Notes: generated by a model from the letters alone, not told the origin. Positions 1-6,433 are shown, counted from the stretch's first letter. The stretch is 10,181 nucleotides of DNA from Pseudopedobacter sp. (GCA_014378285.1 JACMNZ010000051.1:1-10181); one strand, 5' to 3'. Translations and numbers: made by a program.

Positions 1-80
1 ATTTTAGAAAAAAGGATGGATATGTGTTTGTGGGTATAACCTTATCTTATACCTTTGTGAGCCAAAATTGTTACTTTTAA
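1..80 (+). CDS. 3' end of an outer-membrane beta-barrel-like protein (partial)
   Basis: Only the last 25 full codons are present, read from base 3 to a TAA at 78-80. The tail GYVFVGITLSYTFV alternates hydrophobic and polar residues and the protein ends in QNCYF. An amphipathic last strand closed by a C-terminal aromatic residue is typical of outer-membrane beta-barrels. In Bacteroidota a small barrel protein of the DUF6089 type often precedes uppS, so this may be its end, but that is inference from gene order rather than from a diagnostic motif. The stop lies 23 nt before the uppS start on the same strand, which fits co-transcription. The reading frame is short, so it could be chance, but residue composition and position favour a real gene end. 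Confidence 0.6.
   Translation, partial: FRKKDGYVFVGITLSYTFVSQNCYF
50..57 (+). promoter_or_regulatory. Possible uppS promoter, Bacteroidota -7 element
   Basis: TACCTTTG at 50-57 matches the Bacteroidota -7 consensus TAnnTTTG exactly. A TTTG at 27-30 sits 19 bp upstream, the usual spacing for the -33 element. Transcription would start around 62-65, about 40 nt before the uppS ATG. The motif lies inside the last codons of the upstream gene (Tyr-Thr-Phe-Val), so it may be only coding sequence. If real, it is an internal promoter that lets uppS be expressed apart from the gene before it. Confidence 0.4.
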
Positions 81-103
81 AAGTAAAATATCGATCAAAA
101 TAA

Positions 104-844
104 ATGAGTTTTAGAGAAAAATTAAGTCTTGATAAATTACCCAAACATGTTGCCATAATTATGGATGGTAATGGGAGATGGGCAAAGGAAAAAGGCAAGA
201 TGAGGGTTTTCGGTCATAAAAATGGTGTTTTAGCTGTACGTGATACAGTAGAAGGTGCGGCCGAAGTGGGTATAGAGAATTTAACAATGTATGCTTTTTC
301 TACAGAGAATTGGAACCGTCCAAAATTAGAGGTTACCGCTTTGATGGAACTTTTAGTGAGTACCATAAATAAGGAAACTAAAACACTAATGGAAAACAAT
401 GTGCGTTTAAATGCCATTGGCGATTTACAATCTTTACCAGCAAGATGTTATAAAGAGTTGCAAGAGGCTATAGCTAAAACAGCCGGAAATACACGCTTAA
501 CTTTAACTTTAGCACTTTCTTACAGCAGCAGGTGGGAGATTTTAAATGCTACAAAACTAATAGCTACAGATACCGCTGCAGGTAAAATAAAACCACAAGA
601 TATAGACGAAAAGTTATTTGAAAAATACCTTTCTACCCATAATTTGCCAGATCCAGAACTAATGATCAGGACTAGCGGTGAGCATCGCATTAGCAATTAT
701 TTGTTATGGCAGCTGGCCTACGCCGAATTATACTTTACACCTAAGCTATGGCCAGATTTTAGAAGAGAAGACCTTTTTGAAGCAGTATACAATTATCAAC
801 AAAGAGAACGCCGTTTCGGCCTAACCAGCGAGCAGCTTACCTAA
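104..844 (+). CDS. uppS: Isoprenyl transferase (undecaprenyl diphosphate synthase)
   Basis: This cis-prenyltransferase condenses farnesyl diphosphate with successive isopentenyl diphosphates to make undecaprenyl diphosphate, the lipid carrier for peptidoglycan and surface polysaccharides. It acts in the cytosol at the membrane face. The 246-residue length is normal. Visible motifs are HVAIIMDGNGRWA (residues 15-27, catalytic Asp21 and the start of the diphosphate-binding loop), His38, YAFSTENWNRP (63-73), and RTSGEHRISN (189-198) with Arg189, Arg195 and Ser197 for IPP diphosphate binding. Glu208 in AYAELYF is the Mg2+ ligand. All are offset by 5 from the known E. coli positions (Asp26, Arg194, Arg200, Glu213). 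The ATG follows an A-rich stretch (aaaataaATG) and the catalytic motif begins 14 residues in, as expected, so the start is secure. bamA follows after 61 nt with no terminator hairpin between, so read-through is likely. Confidence 0.97.
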   Translation: MSFREKLSLDKLPKHVAIIMDGNGRWAKEKGKMRVFGHKNGVLAVRDTVEGAAEVGIENLTMYAFSTENWNRPKLEVTALMELLVSTINKETKTLMENNVRLNAIGDLQSLPARCYKELQEAIAKTAGNTRLTLTLALSYSSRWEILNATKLIATDTAAGKIKPQDIDEKLFEKYLSTHNLPDPELMIRTSGEHRISNYLLWQLAYAELYFTPKLWPDFRREDLFEAVYNYQQRERRFGLTSEQLT

Positions 845-880
845 ATTTTACTTTTAACAAAATTTAACAAAGAATAGAAG

Positions 881-888
881 TAATTTAG
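881..888 (+). promoter_or_regulatory. Possible bamA promoter element
   Basis: TAATTTAG differs from the Bacteroidota -7 consensus TAnnTTTG at one base and is followed by CCGCC, about 18 nt before the bamA ATG. No clear TTG sits at -33; the region 845-880 is AT-rich without a hairpin. The site is tentative, and bamA could simply be read through from uppS. Confidence 0.3.
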
Positions 889-905
889 CCGCCATAATTA
901 AATAA

Positions 906-3422
906 ATGAAGAATTTTTTATTAATCATATTCCTAATTACGGTTAGCGTAAAAGGATTTGCACAATTTCCAGCATTAAGACCAAGTGCTGAAAATAAATC
1001 TAAAGACTTAGATTATTTAAACCCTAAAGAATATACAATTGGAGGTATTGAAGTAAATGGCGTTAAATATTTAGACAAATCTGTATTAATAACCATTACA
1101 AAATTAGCAGTTGGTGATCGTATTTTAGTTCCTGGCGAGGCAACTTCAGGAGCAGTAAAAAATCTTTGGGCTCAAGGTTTATTTGATGATGTTTCTTTAA
1201 ATATCAATCATATTAGTGGAGATTCTATATTTTTTGATATCAACTTAGTAGAACTTCCAAGGGTTTCTAGGATAGTATTGAAAGGTTTAACAAAAAGTGA
1301 AACTACAGATATACAAGAAAAGCTGAACAAGCAAAAAGGTAAGATTGTTAATGAGAACTTAAAGAATACTATTAACACCATTATAACAAAACATTTTTAC
1401 GAGAAAGGTTACTTATACACAACGGTTAAGGTGATGCCTGTTAACGATACTTCTGATGTAAATAGCAGGATTGTAAACGTAATAGTAGATAAAAAGAGTA
1501 AGGTTAAGGTTAATGCTATCAATATAGATGGGAATAAAGATTTTTCTGATGCTAAGCTAAAAAAGTTTCTGAAAAAGACGCATGAAATGGCTTGGTATAA
1601 AATTTTTGGTTCGGGTAAATTCTTAAAGGATAAGTATGAAGAAGACAAAGAAACCATGATTGCCAAAATGAGAGAAAAAGGTTATCGCGATGCAGAAATA
1701 ATTTCTGATTCTGTTTATAGGTTCAATGATAAATCAATAAATATAGACATTAAATTACATGAAGGACCTAAATATTATTTCGGTAATATTACGTTTGCCG
1801 GAAATGCGAAATATCCATCATCGCTTTTAAAGCAAATTTTAAAAATAGAAAAAGGCGAGGTTTTTAGTGAAGCTAAACTAGAAAAAACTTTAAGAAGCAG
1901 CCCATCTAGTGATGATGTTTCATCAATTTATTTAAATGATGGTTATTTAACTTTCAATGCAGATCCTGTTCAAACACGTATTTACAATGATACGGTTGAT
2001 TTAGAAATCAGGATTTATGAAGGTCCACAATACACCATCAATAAAATTATTTTAAAAGGTAACGATGTAACCAATGATAAAGTTGTTTTAAGAGAGATTA
2101 GGACTAAACCTGGTCAAAAATTCTCTAAAGATTTATTAGTTCGTTCTCAAAGGCAAATATCCCAGTTAGGTAATTTTGATGAACAAAAGATTGATATTAA
2201 ACCAATCCCAAATCCAGCAGATGGTACAGTTGATATCCAATATACGGTTGTAGAAAAACCTTCTGATCAGATAGAACTTTCAGGTGGTTTTGGAGGTGGA
2301 AGGGTAGTGGGTACTTTAGGCCTTACTTTTAACAATTTCTCTGCAAAAAATCTTTTCAATTTAAAAGAGTATAAGCCCTTGCCTAGGGGCGATGGACAAA
2401 AACTAAGCATTAGAGGACAAACTAATGGTAAATTTTACCAATCATACAGTTTCTCTTTTTCTGAACCATGGTTTGGAGGCAAAAAGCCTATTTATTTCGG
2501 TATTAGCGCATTTACATCTTTGCAAAGCAATGGTTTATCCAGAGGAAATCCATCTTTACAAAAGATTAGGTTAAATGGCTTGACATTTAGCTTAGGCCAG
2601 CAATTAAAATTCCCTGATGATTATTTCAGAATAGATTATGCAGCTAATCTGCAACAGTTTAAATTGAATAATTACGCTGGGTATTTATTTGAGAATGGAG
2701 ATTCTTATGATTTAAGTTTAAGCCAAGTGCTAAGCCGTAATTCAATTGATGTGCCCATTTTTCCAACATCAGGCTCTAACATAAAATTTACAGTTCAAGC
2801 AACATTACCATACTCTTCTTTTAACGGAAAAAACTATAACAATATATCAACCTCAGATAAATACAAATTTGCCGAATATCATAAATGGAAATTTGAGTCT
2901 CAGTTTTTTCAAAAAGTATATGGTAAGTTAGTACTAAAAGCCCAGGCTCAATTTGGATTTATAGGTTATTATAACCAAGAAGTTGGGCAAGCACCATTTG
3001 GTAGATTCAAATTAGGTGGAGATGGCTTGCAAGGATTTGATTTCTTACAGGGTTCAGAAGTAATAGGATTAAGAGGATATGCTAACAATTCTGTTGTGCC
3101 AGAAGGCTCAATTACAACCGCTGGTAGTCCAATCTTTAACAAATATGTGTTAGAATTAAGGCATCCAATTACCTTAAATCAATCTGCAACAGTGTTTGTT
3201 TTAGCTTTCGCCGAGGGTGGTAATACATGGAATAGGTTTAGTGAGTTTAATCCGTTTAATGTTAAAAGATCAGTGGGTGTTGGTGCAAGGATTTTCTTAC
3301 CCATATTTGGTTTGTTAGGTATTGATTATGGTTATGGATTTGATGCTATTCCTGGTAACGCAGCTGCAAACAAAGGTCAGTTCCACTTTAGTATTGCACA
3401 ACAGCTAGGTGGTTTTAATTAA
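906..3422 (+). CDS. bamA: Outer membrane protein assembly factor BamA
   Basis: This is the Omp85-family insertase that folds and inserts beta-barrel proteins into the outer membrane. A signal peptide (residues 1-19, cleavage near GFA|Q) is followed by five POTRA-like domains at roughly 43-118, 119-197, 198-286, 288-373 and 375-451. Each has the expected pattern, for example IGGIEVNGVKYLD, GLFDDV, FYEKGYLYTTVKV and INKIILKGNDVTNDKVVLRE. The barrel runs from about 455 to 838. The conserved loop-6 motif of BamA is seen as GLRGY with Arg723, which reaches into the barrel. Length (838 residues) is normal for Bacteroidota. The protein ends in ...FHFSIAQQLGGFN, so the usual terminal aromatic is the penultimate residue. 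Two Skp-type chaperones follow directly, which fits one outer-membrane biogenesis operon. The ATG follows attaaataaATG and opens straight into the signal peptide. Confidence 0.96.
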   Translation: MKNFLLIIFLITVSVKGFAQFPALRPSAENKSKDLDYLNPKEYTIGGIEVNGVKYLDKSVLITITKLAVGDRILVPGEATSGAVKNLWAQGLFDDVSLNINHISGDSIFFDINLVELPRVSRIVLKGLTKSETTDIQEKLNKQKGKIVNENLKNTINTIITKHFYEKGYLYTTVKVMPVNDTSDVNSRIVNVIVDKKSKVKVNAINIDGNKDFSDAKLKKFLKKTHEMAWYKIFGSGKFLKDKYEEDKETMIAKMREKGYRDAEIISDSVYRFNDKSINIDIKLHEGPKYYFGNITFAGNAKYPSSLLKQILKIEKGEVFSEAKLEKTLRSSPSSDDVSSIYLNDGYLTFNADPVQTRIYNDTVDLEIRIYEGPQYTINKIILKGNDVTNDKVVLREIRTKPGQKFSKDLLVRSQRQISQLGNFDEQKIDIKPIPNPADGTVDIQYTVVEKPSDQIELSGGFGGGRVVGTLGLTFNNFSAKNLFNLKEYKPLPRGDGQKLSIRGQTNGKFYQSYSFSFSEPWFGGKKPIYFGISAFTSLQSNGLSRGNPSLQKIRLNGLTFSLGQQLKFPDDYFRIDYAANLQQFKLNNYAGYLFENGDSYDLSLSQVLSRNSIDVPIFPTSGSNIKFTVQATLPYSSFNGKNYNNISTSDKYKFAEYHKWKFESQFFQKVYGKLVLKAQAQFGFIGYYNQEVGQAPFGRFKLGGDGLQGFDFLQGSEVIGLRGYANNSVVPEGSITTAGSPIFNKYVLELRHPITLNQSATVFVLAFAEGGNTWNRFSEFNPFNVKRSVGVGARIFLPIFGLLGIDYGYGFDAIPGNAAANKGQFHFSIAQQLGGFN

Positions 3423-3448
3423 TGCATCCACATCAAATTGTAAAAAAG

Positions 3449-3976
3449 ATGAAAAAGTATATCGGTATTTGTATCTTCCTCGTTATTGCTAGCGTAACTG
3501 CTAATGCACAACGTTTGGCTTTTGTAGATGCCGAGTATGTTTTACAGCACATACCAGAATATTCATCTGCACAAAAACAGCTAAATGCGATGTCAGAAAA
3601 ATGGCAGAGTGAGATTAACGATAAGTTTACAGAAGTAGAAAAAATGCAAAAAGAATATCAGGCAGATCAAGTTTTATTAACTCAAGATATGAGGAAGAAA
3701 AGAGAAGTAGATATTTTGCAAAAAGAAACCGATGCTAAAAATTTGCAACAATCCAAATTTGGATTTGAGGGCGAACTTTACAAGCAAAAACTAAGATTGA
3801 TAAAACCCATACAAGAAAGAGTAGGCAAAACAATTGAAGAATATGCAAATAAAGAGAATATTGATATGATTTTAGATAAAAGCTCAGTAAATTTGCTTTT
3901 TGGTAGGGCTAACTTTAATGTTACCAATGATATAATAACAAGGCTGGGATACAAACCCGGAACATTTGCTAATTAG
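3449..3976 (+). CDS. Periplasmic chaperone, OmpH/Skp family (first copy)
   Basis: Skp/OmpH proteins are trimeric periplasmic chaperones that hold unfolded outer-membrane proteins for delivery to BamA. From the chosen start the product is 175 residues: a signal peptide MKKYIGICIFLVIASVTANA (1-20, then Gln), a short beta segment RLAFVDAEYVLQHIPEY, a long charged helical region from about residue 40 to 125 (Lys/Glu/Gln-rich, the coiled-coil tentacles), and a C-terminal part NIDMILDKSS that returns to the core. A longer frame opens with an ATG at 3422 that overlaps the bamA stop (TAATG) and adds MHPHQIVKK. I prefer 3449 because it gives a clean signal peptide and follows an A-rich stretch (gtaaaaaagATG). 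The gap to bamA is then 26 nt, and 50 nt to the second copy. Family assignment is firm; client specificity is unknown. Confidence 0.92.
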   Translation: MKKYIGICIFLVIASVTANAQRLAFVDAEYVLQHIPEYSSAQKQLNAMSEKWQSEINDKFTEVEKMQKEYQADQVLLTQDMRKKREVDILQKETDAKNLQQSKFGFEGELYKQKLRLIKPIQERVGKTIEEYANKENIDMILDKSSVNLLFGRANFNVTNDIITRLGYKPGTFAN

Positions 3977-4026
3977 CGATAAATATTTAAAAATAGTAAA
4001 TCAAATTAAACATACAATTAACGAAA

Positions 4027-4539
4027 ATGAAAAAATTATTTAAGATTGCATTAGTAGCTGGAGGATTATTATTTGTTGGTAATATAGTAAGTGCACAACA
4101 AAAAATTGCACACATTAATTCTGCCGAGTTAATTAAATCTATGCCAGAGGTTGTAAATGCAGATAAACAATTAGAAACTTTTAAAGCTTCTTTAGATGCA
4201 GACGGAAAAACAATGTACACAGAGTATCAAACAAAAGTACAAGCTTTTCAAGGTGCAGAAAAAACTTTGAGCGATGCTTTAAAAGATGCAAAAGTTAAAG
4301 AAATTCAAGATTTACAAAAACGTATTGAAGAATTTCAAGCAAAAGCAGGAGAGGATTTCGAAAAGAAAAGAAGCGAATTATACGATCCAATTTTAAAGAA
4401 AGCAGAAGATGCAGTAAGAGTTGTAGCTAAAGAAAAAGGCTATTCTTATGTTTTTGATACTACACAACCAGGTATTGTTTACTTTGACGGAGGCATCAAT
4501 ATTATGCCAGATGTAAAAATTAAATTAGGCCTAAAATAA
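4027..4539 (+). CDS. Periplasmic chaperone, OmpH/Skp family (second copy)
   Basis: This is a second Skp/OmpH chaperone of 170 residues, directly after the first. The signal peptide covers residues 1-23 (MKKLFKIALVAGG...NIVSA, then Gln). It is followed by the family start KIAHINSAELIKSMPEV, a long Lys/Glu/Ala-rich helical stretch (about 45-125), and the closing core segment GYSYVFDTTQPGIVYF. Compared with the first copy the plan is the same, but the residues have diverged strongly and this one is richer in Ala and Lys, so the pair is an old duplication rather than a recent one. The ATG follows acgaaaATG. The gene is the last of the bamA-ompH-ompH run: a good intrinsic terminator begins 24 nt after its stop. 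Confidence 0.94.
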   Translation: MKKLFKIALVAGGLLFVGNIVSAQQKIAHINSAELIKSMPEVVNADKQLETFKASLDADGKTMYTEYQTKVQAFQGAEKTLSDALKDAKVKEIQDLQKRIEEFQAKAGEDFEKKRSELYDPILKKAEDAVRVVAKEKGYSYVFDTTQPGIVYFDGGINIMPDVKIKLGLK

Positions 4540-4541
4540 GA

Positions 4542-4562
4542 TAAGGTCAAAAGCTAAAAGCT
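4542..4562 (-). repeat. Degenerate heptamer repeats, inverted copy
   Basis: Read on the minus strand this stretch is AGCTTTT-AGCTTTT-GACCTTA, two exact 7-bp units and one diverged unit. A related run in the opposite orientation lies at 4706-4736. It starts 2 nt after the second ompH stop and ends just before the terminator stem. Short arrays of AGC(T/C)TTN heptamers are a plausible non-coding repeat of this genome, but only this window was seen. Confidence 0.4.
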
Positions 4563-4563
4563 G

Positions 4564-4598
4564 ATGCGAAGTAGGTTAATAATCTATTTCGCATTTTT
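4564..4598 (+). terminator. Rho-independent terminator after the bamA-ompH-ompH run
   Basis: An 11-bp stem pairs ATGCGAAGTAG (4564-4574) with CTATTTCGCAT (4584-4594), with one G-U pair and a 9-nt loop. TTTTATTTTAT follows immediately. The GC pairs at the base of the stem plus the T tract make this a standard intrinsic terminator. It separates the outer-membrane assembly genes from murI, which therefore needs its own promoter. Confidence 0.85.
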
Positions 4599-4605
4599 AT
4601 TTTAT

Positions 4606-4638
4606 AGACTTACCAAGTTTAAAAAACTTGGTAAGTCT
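4606..4638. repeat. Perfect 15-bp palindrome, REP-like element
   Basis: AGACTTACCAAGTTT (4606-4620) is an exact inverted copy of 4624-4638, separated by only AAA. The arms are much longer than terminators usually need, no T tract follows on the plus strand, and the true terminator is 8 nt upstream. Extragenic palindromes with arms of this kind (ACTTACCAAGTTT...) are the sort of dispersed element found between Bacteroidota genes, often moved by REP-associated Y1 transposases. That link is inference, since no transposase is in the window. A second role as backup terminator for either strand is possible. Confidence 0.7.
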
Positions 4639-4691
4639 TAAAATTACCGCTAAAAAAAATCTTATTGAATTACGTTTCTAGTTTAAATTAG

Positions 4692-4699
4692 TATTTTCG
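4692..4699 (+). promoter_or_regulatory. Possible murI promoter element
   Basis: TATTTTCG differs from TAnnTTTG at one base and sits 47 nt before the murI ATG. The nearest TTG upstream (4665-4667) is 24 bp away, a little too far for the usual -33 spacing. Because a terminator isolates murI from the genes before it, a promoter is expected somewhere in 4640-4740, and this is the best candidate seen. Confidence 0.35.
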
Positions 4700-4705
4700 T
4701 TTAAT

Positions 4706-4736
4706 AGCTTTAAGCCTTCTGCTTTTAGTATTTAGC
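4706..4736 (+). repeat. Degenerate heptamer repeats, direct copy
   Basis: The stretch divides into AGCTTTA, AGCCTTC, TGCTTTT, AGTATTT and AGC, a 7-bp period with strong bias at each position. It would lie in the 5' leader of the murI transcript, ending 10 nt before the ATG. Its units match in reverse orientation those at 4542-4562, so the two runs bracket the terminator and palindrome. Confidence 0.4.
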
Positions 4737-4746
4737 AAAAGAAAAA

Positions 4747-5553
4747 ATGCAAAGTCCAATAGGTATTTTTGATTCAGGAATTGGCGGTTTAACCGTAGCT
4801 AATGCTTTACGTCAGGTTTTACCACACGAGAATTTAGTTTATTTTGGAGATACCGCACACATGCCTTACGGCGATAAAAGTGCGGAGGCGATAAAATATT
4901 TTAGCTTAAAAATTGGAAAGTTTTTGCAAGCTCAAAATTGTAAAGCTATTGTAATTGCTTGTAATACAGCTTCATCTTTAGGATATCTTGATTTAAAAGA
5001 ATTTTTAGGAGATAAATTACCAATCTTAAACGTGATTGACCCTGTGGTTTCTTTTTGTAAAACACAACCTAATTTTAAAAGAATAGGTGTAATAGCAACC
5101 AAAGCTACCATCAAGTCAGATATATATGCTAAAAAGTTAAAAGAGAATATTTCTGGCGTTCATGTTCAATCTTTAGCTACTCCATTGTTAGCCCCTATGA
5201 TTGAAGAAGGTTTTTTTGAAAATAACATCAGTAAAACCATTATTAACGCTTATTTATCATCTCCAAAACTCAAAAAAATAGATTCATTAATTTTAGCTTG
5301 TACCCATTATCCATTAATTAAAAAAGAAATTAATGAATTTTTTAAAGGGAAAGTGGAGATTTTAAACACTGCAGAAATTGTTGCAGAAGATGTTAAAAAT
5401 AAACTTTCTGAATTAAATCTATTAAATACAAGCAATCAAAAACCCAAGTATAATTTCTTCGTTTCAGATAAAACGAGTGCTTTTGAAAACAGCACAAGGT
5501 TGTTTTTTGAAGATAAGATTAGTTTAACACAGAAGAATATTTGGGATAGATGA
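4747..5553 (+). CDS. murI: Glutamate racemase
   Basis: This cytosolic, cofactor-free racemase converts L-glutamate to the D-glutamate of peptidoglycan stem peptides. Its 268 residues match the family. The N-terminal substrate motif IGIFDSGIGGLTV (residues 5-17) carries Asp9 and Ser10; VYFGDTAHMPYG (31-42) follows. The two catalytic cysteines are both present: Cys72 in VIACNTASS and Cys185 in ILACTHYPLI, with His187 next to the second. The domain pair is therefore complete and the enzyme should be active. The ATG follows gcaaaagaaaaaATG and starts directly at the first strand. Upstream, a terminator and repeats separate it from the ompH genes. Downstream there is no clear terminator, and the next coding remnants point towards it on the minus strand. 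Confidence 0.97.
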   Translation: MQSPIGIFDSGIGGLTVANALRQVLPHENLVYFGDTAHMPYGDKSAEAIKYFSLKIGKFLQAQNCKAIVIACNTASSLGYLDLKEFLGDKLPILNVIDPVVSFCKTQPNFKRIGVIATKATIKSDIYAKKLKENISGVHVQSLATPLLAPMIEEGFFENNISKTIINAYLSSPKLKKIDSLILACTHYPLIKKEINEFFKGKVEILNTAEIVAEDVKNKLSELNLLNTSNQKPKYNFFVSDKTSAFENSTRLFFEDKISLTQKNIWDR

Positions 5554-5569
5554 CAAAAAAAGAAATTTA

Positions 5570-5668
5570 TTAAGCCTCGCTTCCTACATACTCTACACGA
5601 CAATTTTTTATGGTGATATTTTTTGCATTCAATAAATTAAATGCATCTTCACCAGTACCAATAATTTT
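5570..5668 (-). pseudogene. Possible 3' fragment of a parallel beta-helix protein
   Basis: On the minus strand about 32 codons read IGTGEDAFNLLNAKN then ITIKNCRVEYVGSEA and a TAA at 5570-5572. The pattern of short strands (NITIKNCRVEYVG) with Asn and Cys turns is like a rung of right-handed parallel beta-helix enzymes such as polygalacturonase-type or lyase-type proteins. There is no start codon or upstream body: the frame runs directly into the 3' end of the decayed toxin gene. If real, it is the tail of a gene whose front was lost when the neighbouring segment arrived or was deleted. It could also be a chance open frame. Confidence 0.3.
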
Positions 5669-5672
5669 GAGG

Positions 5673-5921
5673 TTAATTATAAATATCTTTTCTATGTCCT
5701 AAAGGCTATAATTTCTATAATGAGTTTATCGTCAAGAATATCATATATAACTCTATAATTACTAATTCTATAACCTTTTCTGTCTTTTAGTTTAATATAC
5801 CCTTACGGGCGAGGTTTTGTGTAAGATTTGATATTGCTATTTTTATATTAGAGTATATAGGGTCATTAATTTTTTCTAATTCTTTAAAAGCTTTTTTACT
5901 AAAATCTAAAGAATAGCGCAT
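5673..5921 (-). pseudogene. Decayed RelE/ParE-type toxin gene
   Basis: Read on the minus strand from ATG at 5921, the frame MRYSLDFSKKAFKELEKIND is a typical start of the RelE/ParE mRNA-interferase or gyrase-poison superfamily. The family then expects a PRPxGY..L segment, and it is there only in another frame: P-R-P-stop-G-Y-I-K-L-K-D-R around 5790-5815, with the stop TAA at 5803-5805. Continuing gives GYRISNYRVIYDILDD and IIEIIA. A further one-base shift in the run at 5700-5703 is needed to read LGHRKDIYN and the natural TAA at 5673-5675. The rebuilt product is about 82 residues, normal for the family. With two shifts and probably a stop the toxin cannot be made intact. Its start overlaps the antitoxin stop (TAATG), as in a normal antitoxin-toxin operon. 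Confidence 0.8.
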
Positions 5922-6114
5922 TATAATTTGTTTTTGCGCTTTTCCTCTAAAAGCTTGCTCCATCGGGATTCTTTCTCCCGTATCGTTTTTCTTGGCTTCG
6001 TCATACAGGCAAACATCTTCAAAATCCTCTAGTTCTTCCATAATCCTATCGAATTTTTTTTGAGGCAAGATCTCCCGCGGTATCGTTAATAAATTGTGGA
6101 TGTATATCAAGCAT
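5921..6114 (-). pseudogene. Decayed antitoxin gene (Phd/YefM- or RelB-like)
   Basis: The minus-strand ATG at 6114 begins MLDIHPQFINDTAG, a familiar opening of Bacteroidota antitoxins of this class, whose next part normally reads through a few residues into ILPQKEF. Here the frame breaks at 6072: ILPQKKFDRIMEELEDFEDV and LYDEAKKNDTGERIPMEQAF lie in another frame, as if roughly 11 nt were lost. A second break at 5948 is needed to read EEKRKNKL and the TAA at 5921-5923, which shares bases with the toxin ATG. Such antitoxins bind their own promoter by the N-terminal half and neutralise the toxin by the acidic C-terminal half. Neither end is in frame here. A long open frame from 6110 to 5787 joins the middle of this gene to the toxin start, but this is an artefact of the two shifts. 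Confidence 0.75.
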
Positions 6115-6433
6115 GATTAATTTTTTCAGAACCTTGTCAAATACAATGGAAAAGTAGTGAAAATTACATTTTACTTATTTAGGCTAAAGAATAATTGGCG
6201 TCTCCATCAATGGTCCAATAGGATTTTTTTAATTATCTACAAAAAAAGATATACTTAAACTTCATCTGCGATTTGGGTTTGTTTTGGGGCAACGTCCTTA
6301 ATCACAATATTATGATGTAACAATTTATAAATCAATATTTTATAAAAATTTAATCTTTCTAAATAATCTTATTTAGAAAGGTTCTTAATAGATAACATTC
6401 TTGTTATAATTCATTCTTACCATTCGGGTTTCG
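6115..6433. other. Gene-free spacer with coding-like scraps
   Basis: No intact gene is visible. Two less AT-rich islands stand out. On the minus strand 6183-6235 reads LKKSYWTIDGDANYSLA-stop, and 6255-6368 gives 37 codons without a start, ending in IVIKDVAPKQTQIADEV-stop. Both look like gene tails, but neither has a recognisable family. On the minus strand TGTATTTG at 6138-6145 is a one-mismatch TAnnTTTG lying 24 nt before the antitoxin ATG and may be the old promoter of the toxin-antitoxin pair. The remainder is AT-rich. Confidence 0.4.
6355..6380. repeat. Perfect 12-bp inverted repeat upstream of ccmE
   Basis: CTTTCTAAATAA (6355-6366) is repeated exactly in reverse complement at 6369-6380, with only TC between. 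Pairing can continue by three more positions on each side with one G-U pair. It ends 53 bp before the ccmE -7 element. A near-perfect dyad of this size could be an operator for a dimeric regulator, or a short mobile palindrome. A terminator is less likely, because no T tract follows on the plus strand. Confidence 0.6.

Noticed and set aside
3422..3448. Upstream start for the first ompH gene overlapping the bamA stop
   Set aside because: The extra MHPHQIVKK precedes a complete standard signal peptide, and the ATG at 3449 has the better A-rich leader. It cannot be excluded.
4542..4736. Heptamer runs as a CRISPR array or microsatellite
   Set aside because: Units are only 7 bp, degenerate, few in number and have no spacers between them.
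5787..6110. A single 107-residue minus-strand hypothetical gene
   Set aside because: It joins the middle of an antitoxin to the first half of a toxin by frame shifts. The natural antitoxin start (6114), its stop (5921-5923) and the toxin continuation are all in other frames.
6355..6380. The ccmE-upstream dyad as an intrinsic terminator
   Set aside because: The arms are AT-rich, the centre is only 2 nt, and no T tract follows on the plus strand; no intact plus-strand gene ends just before it.
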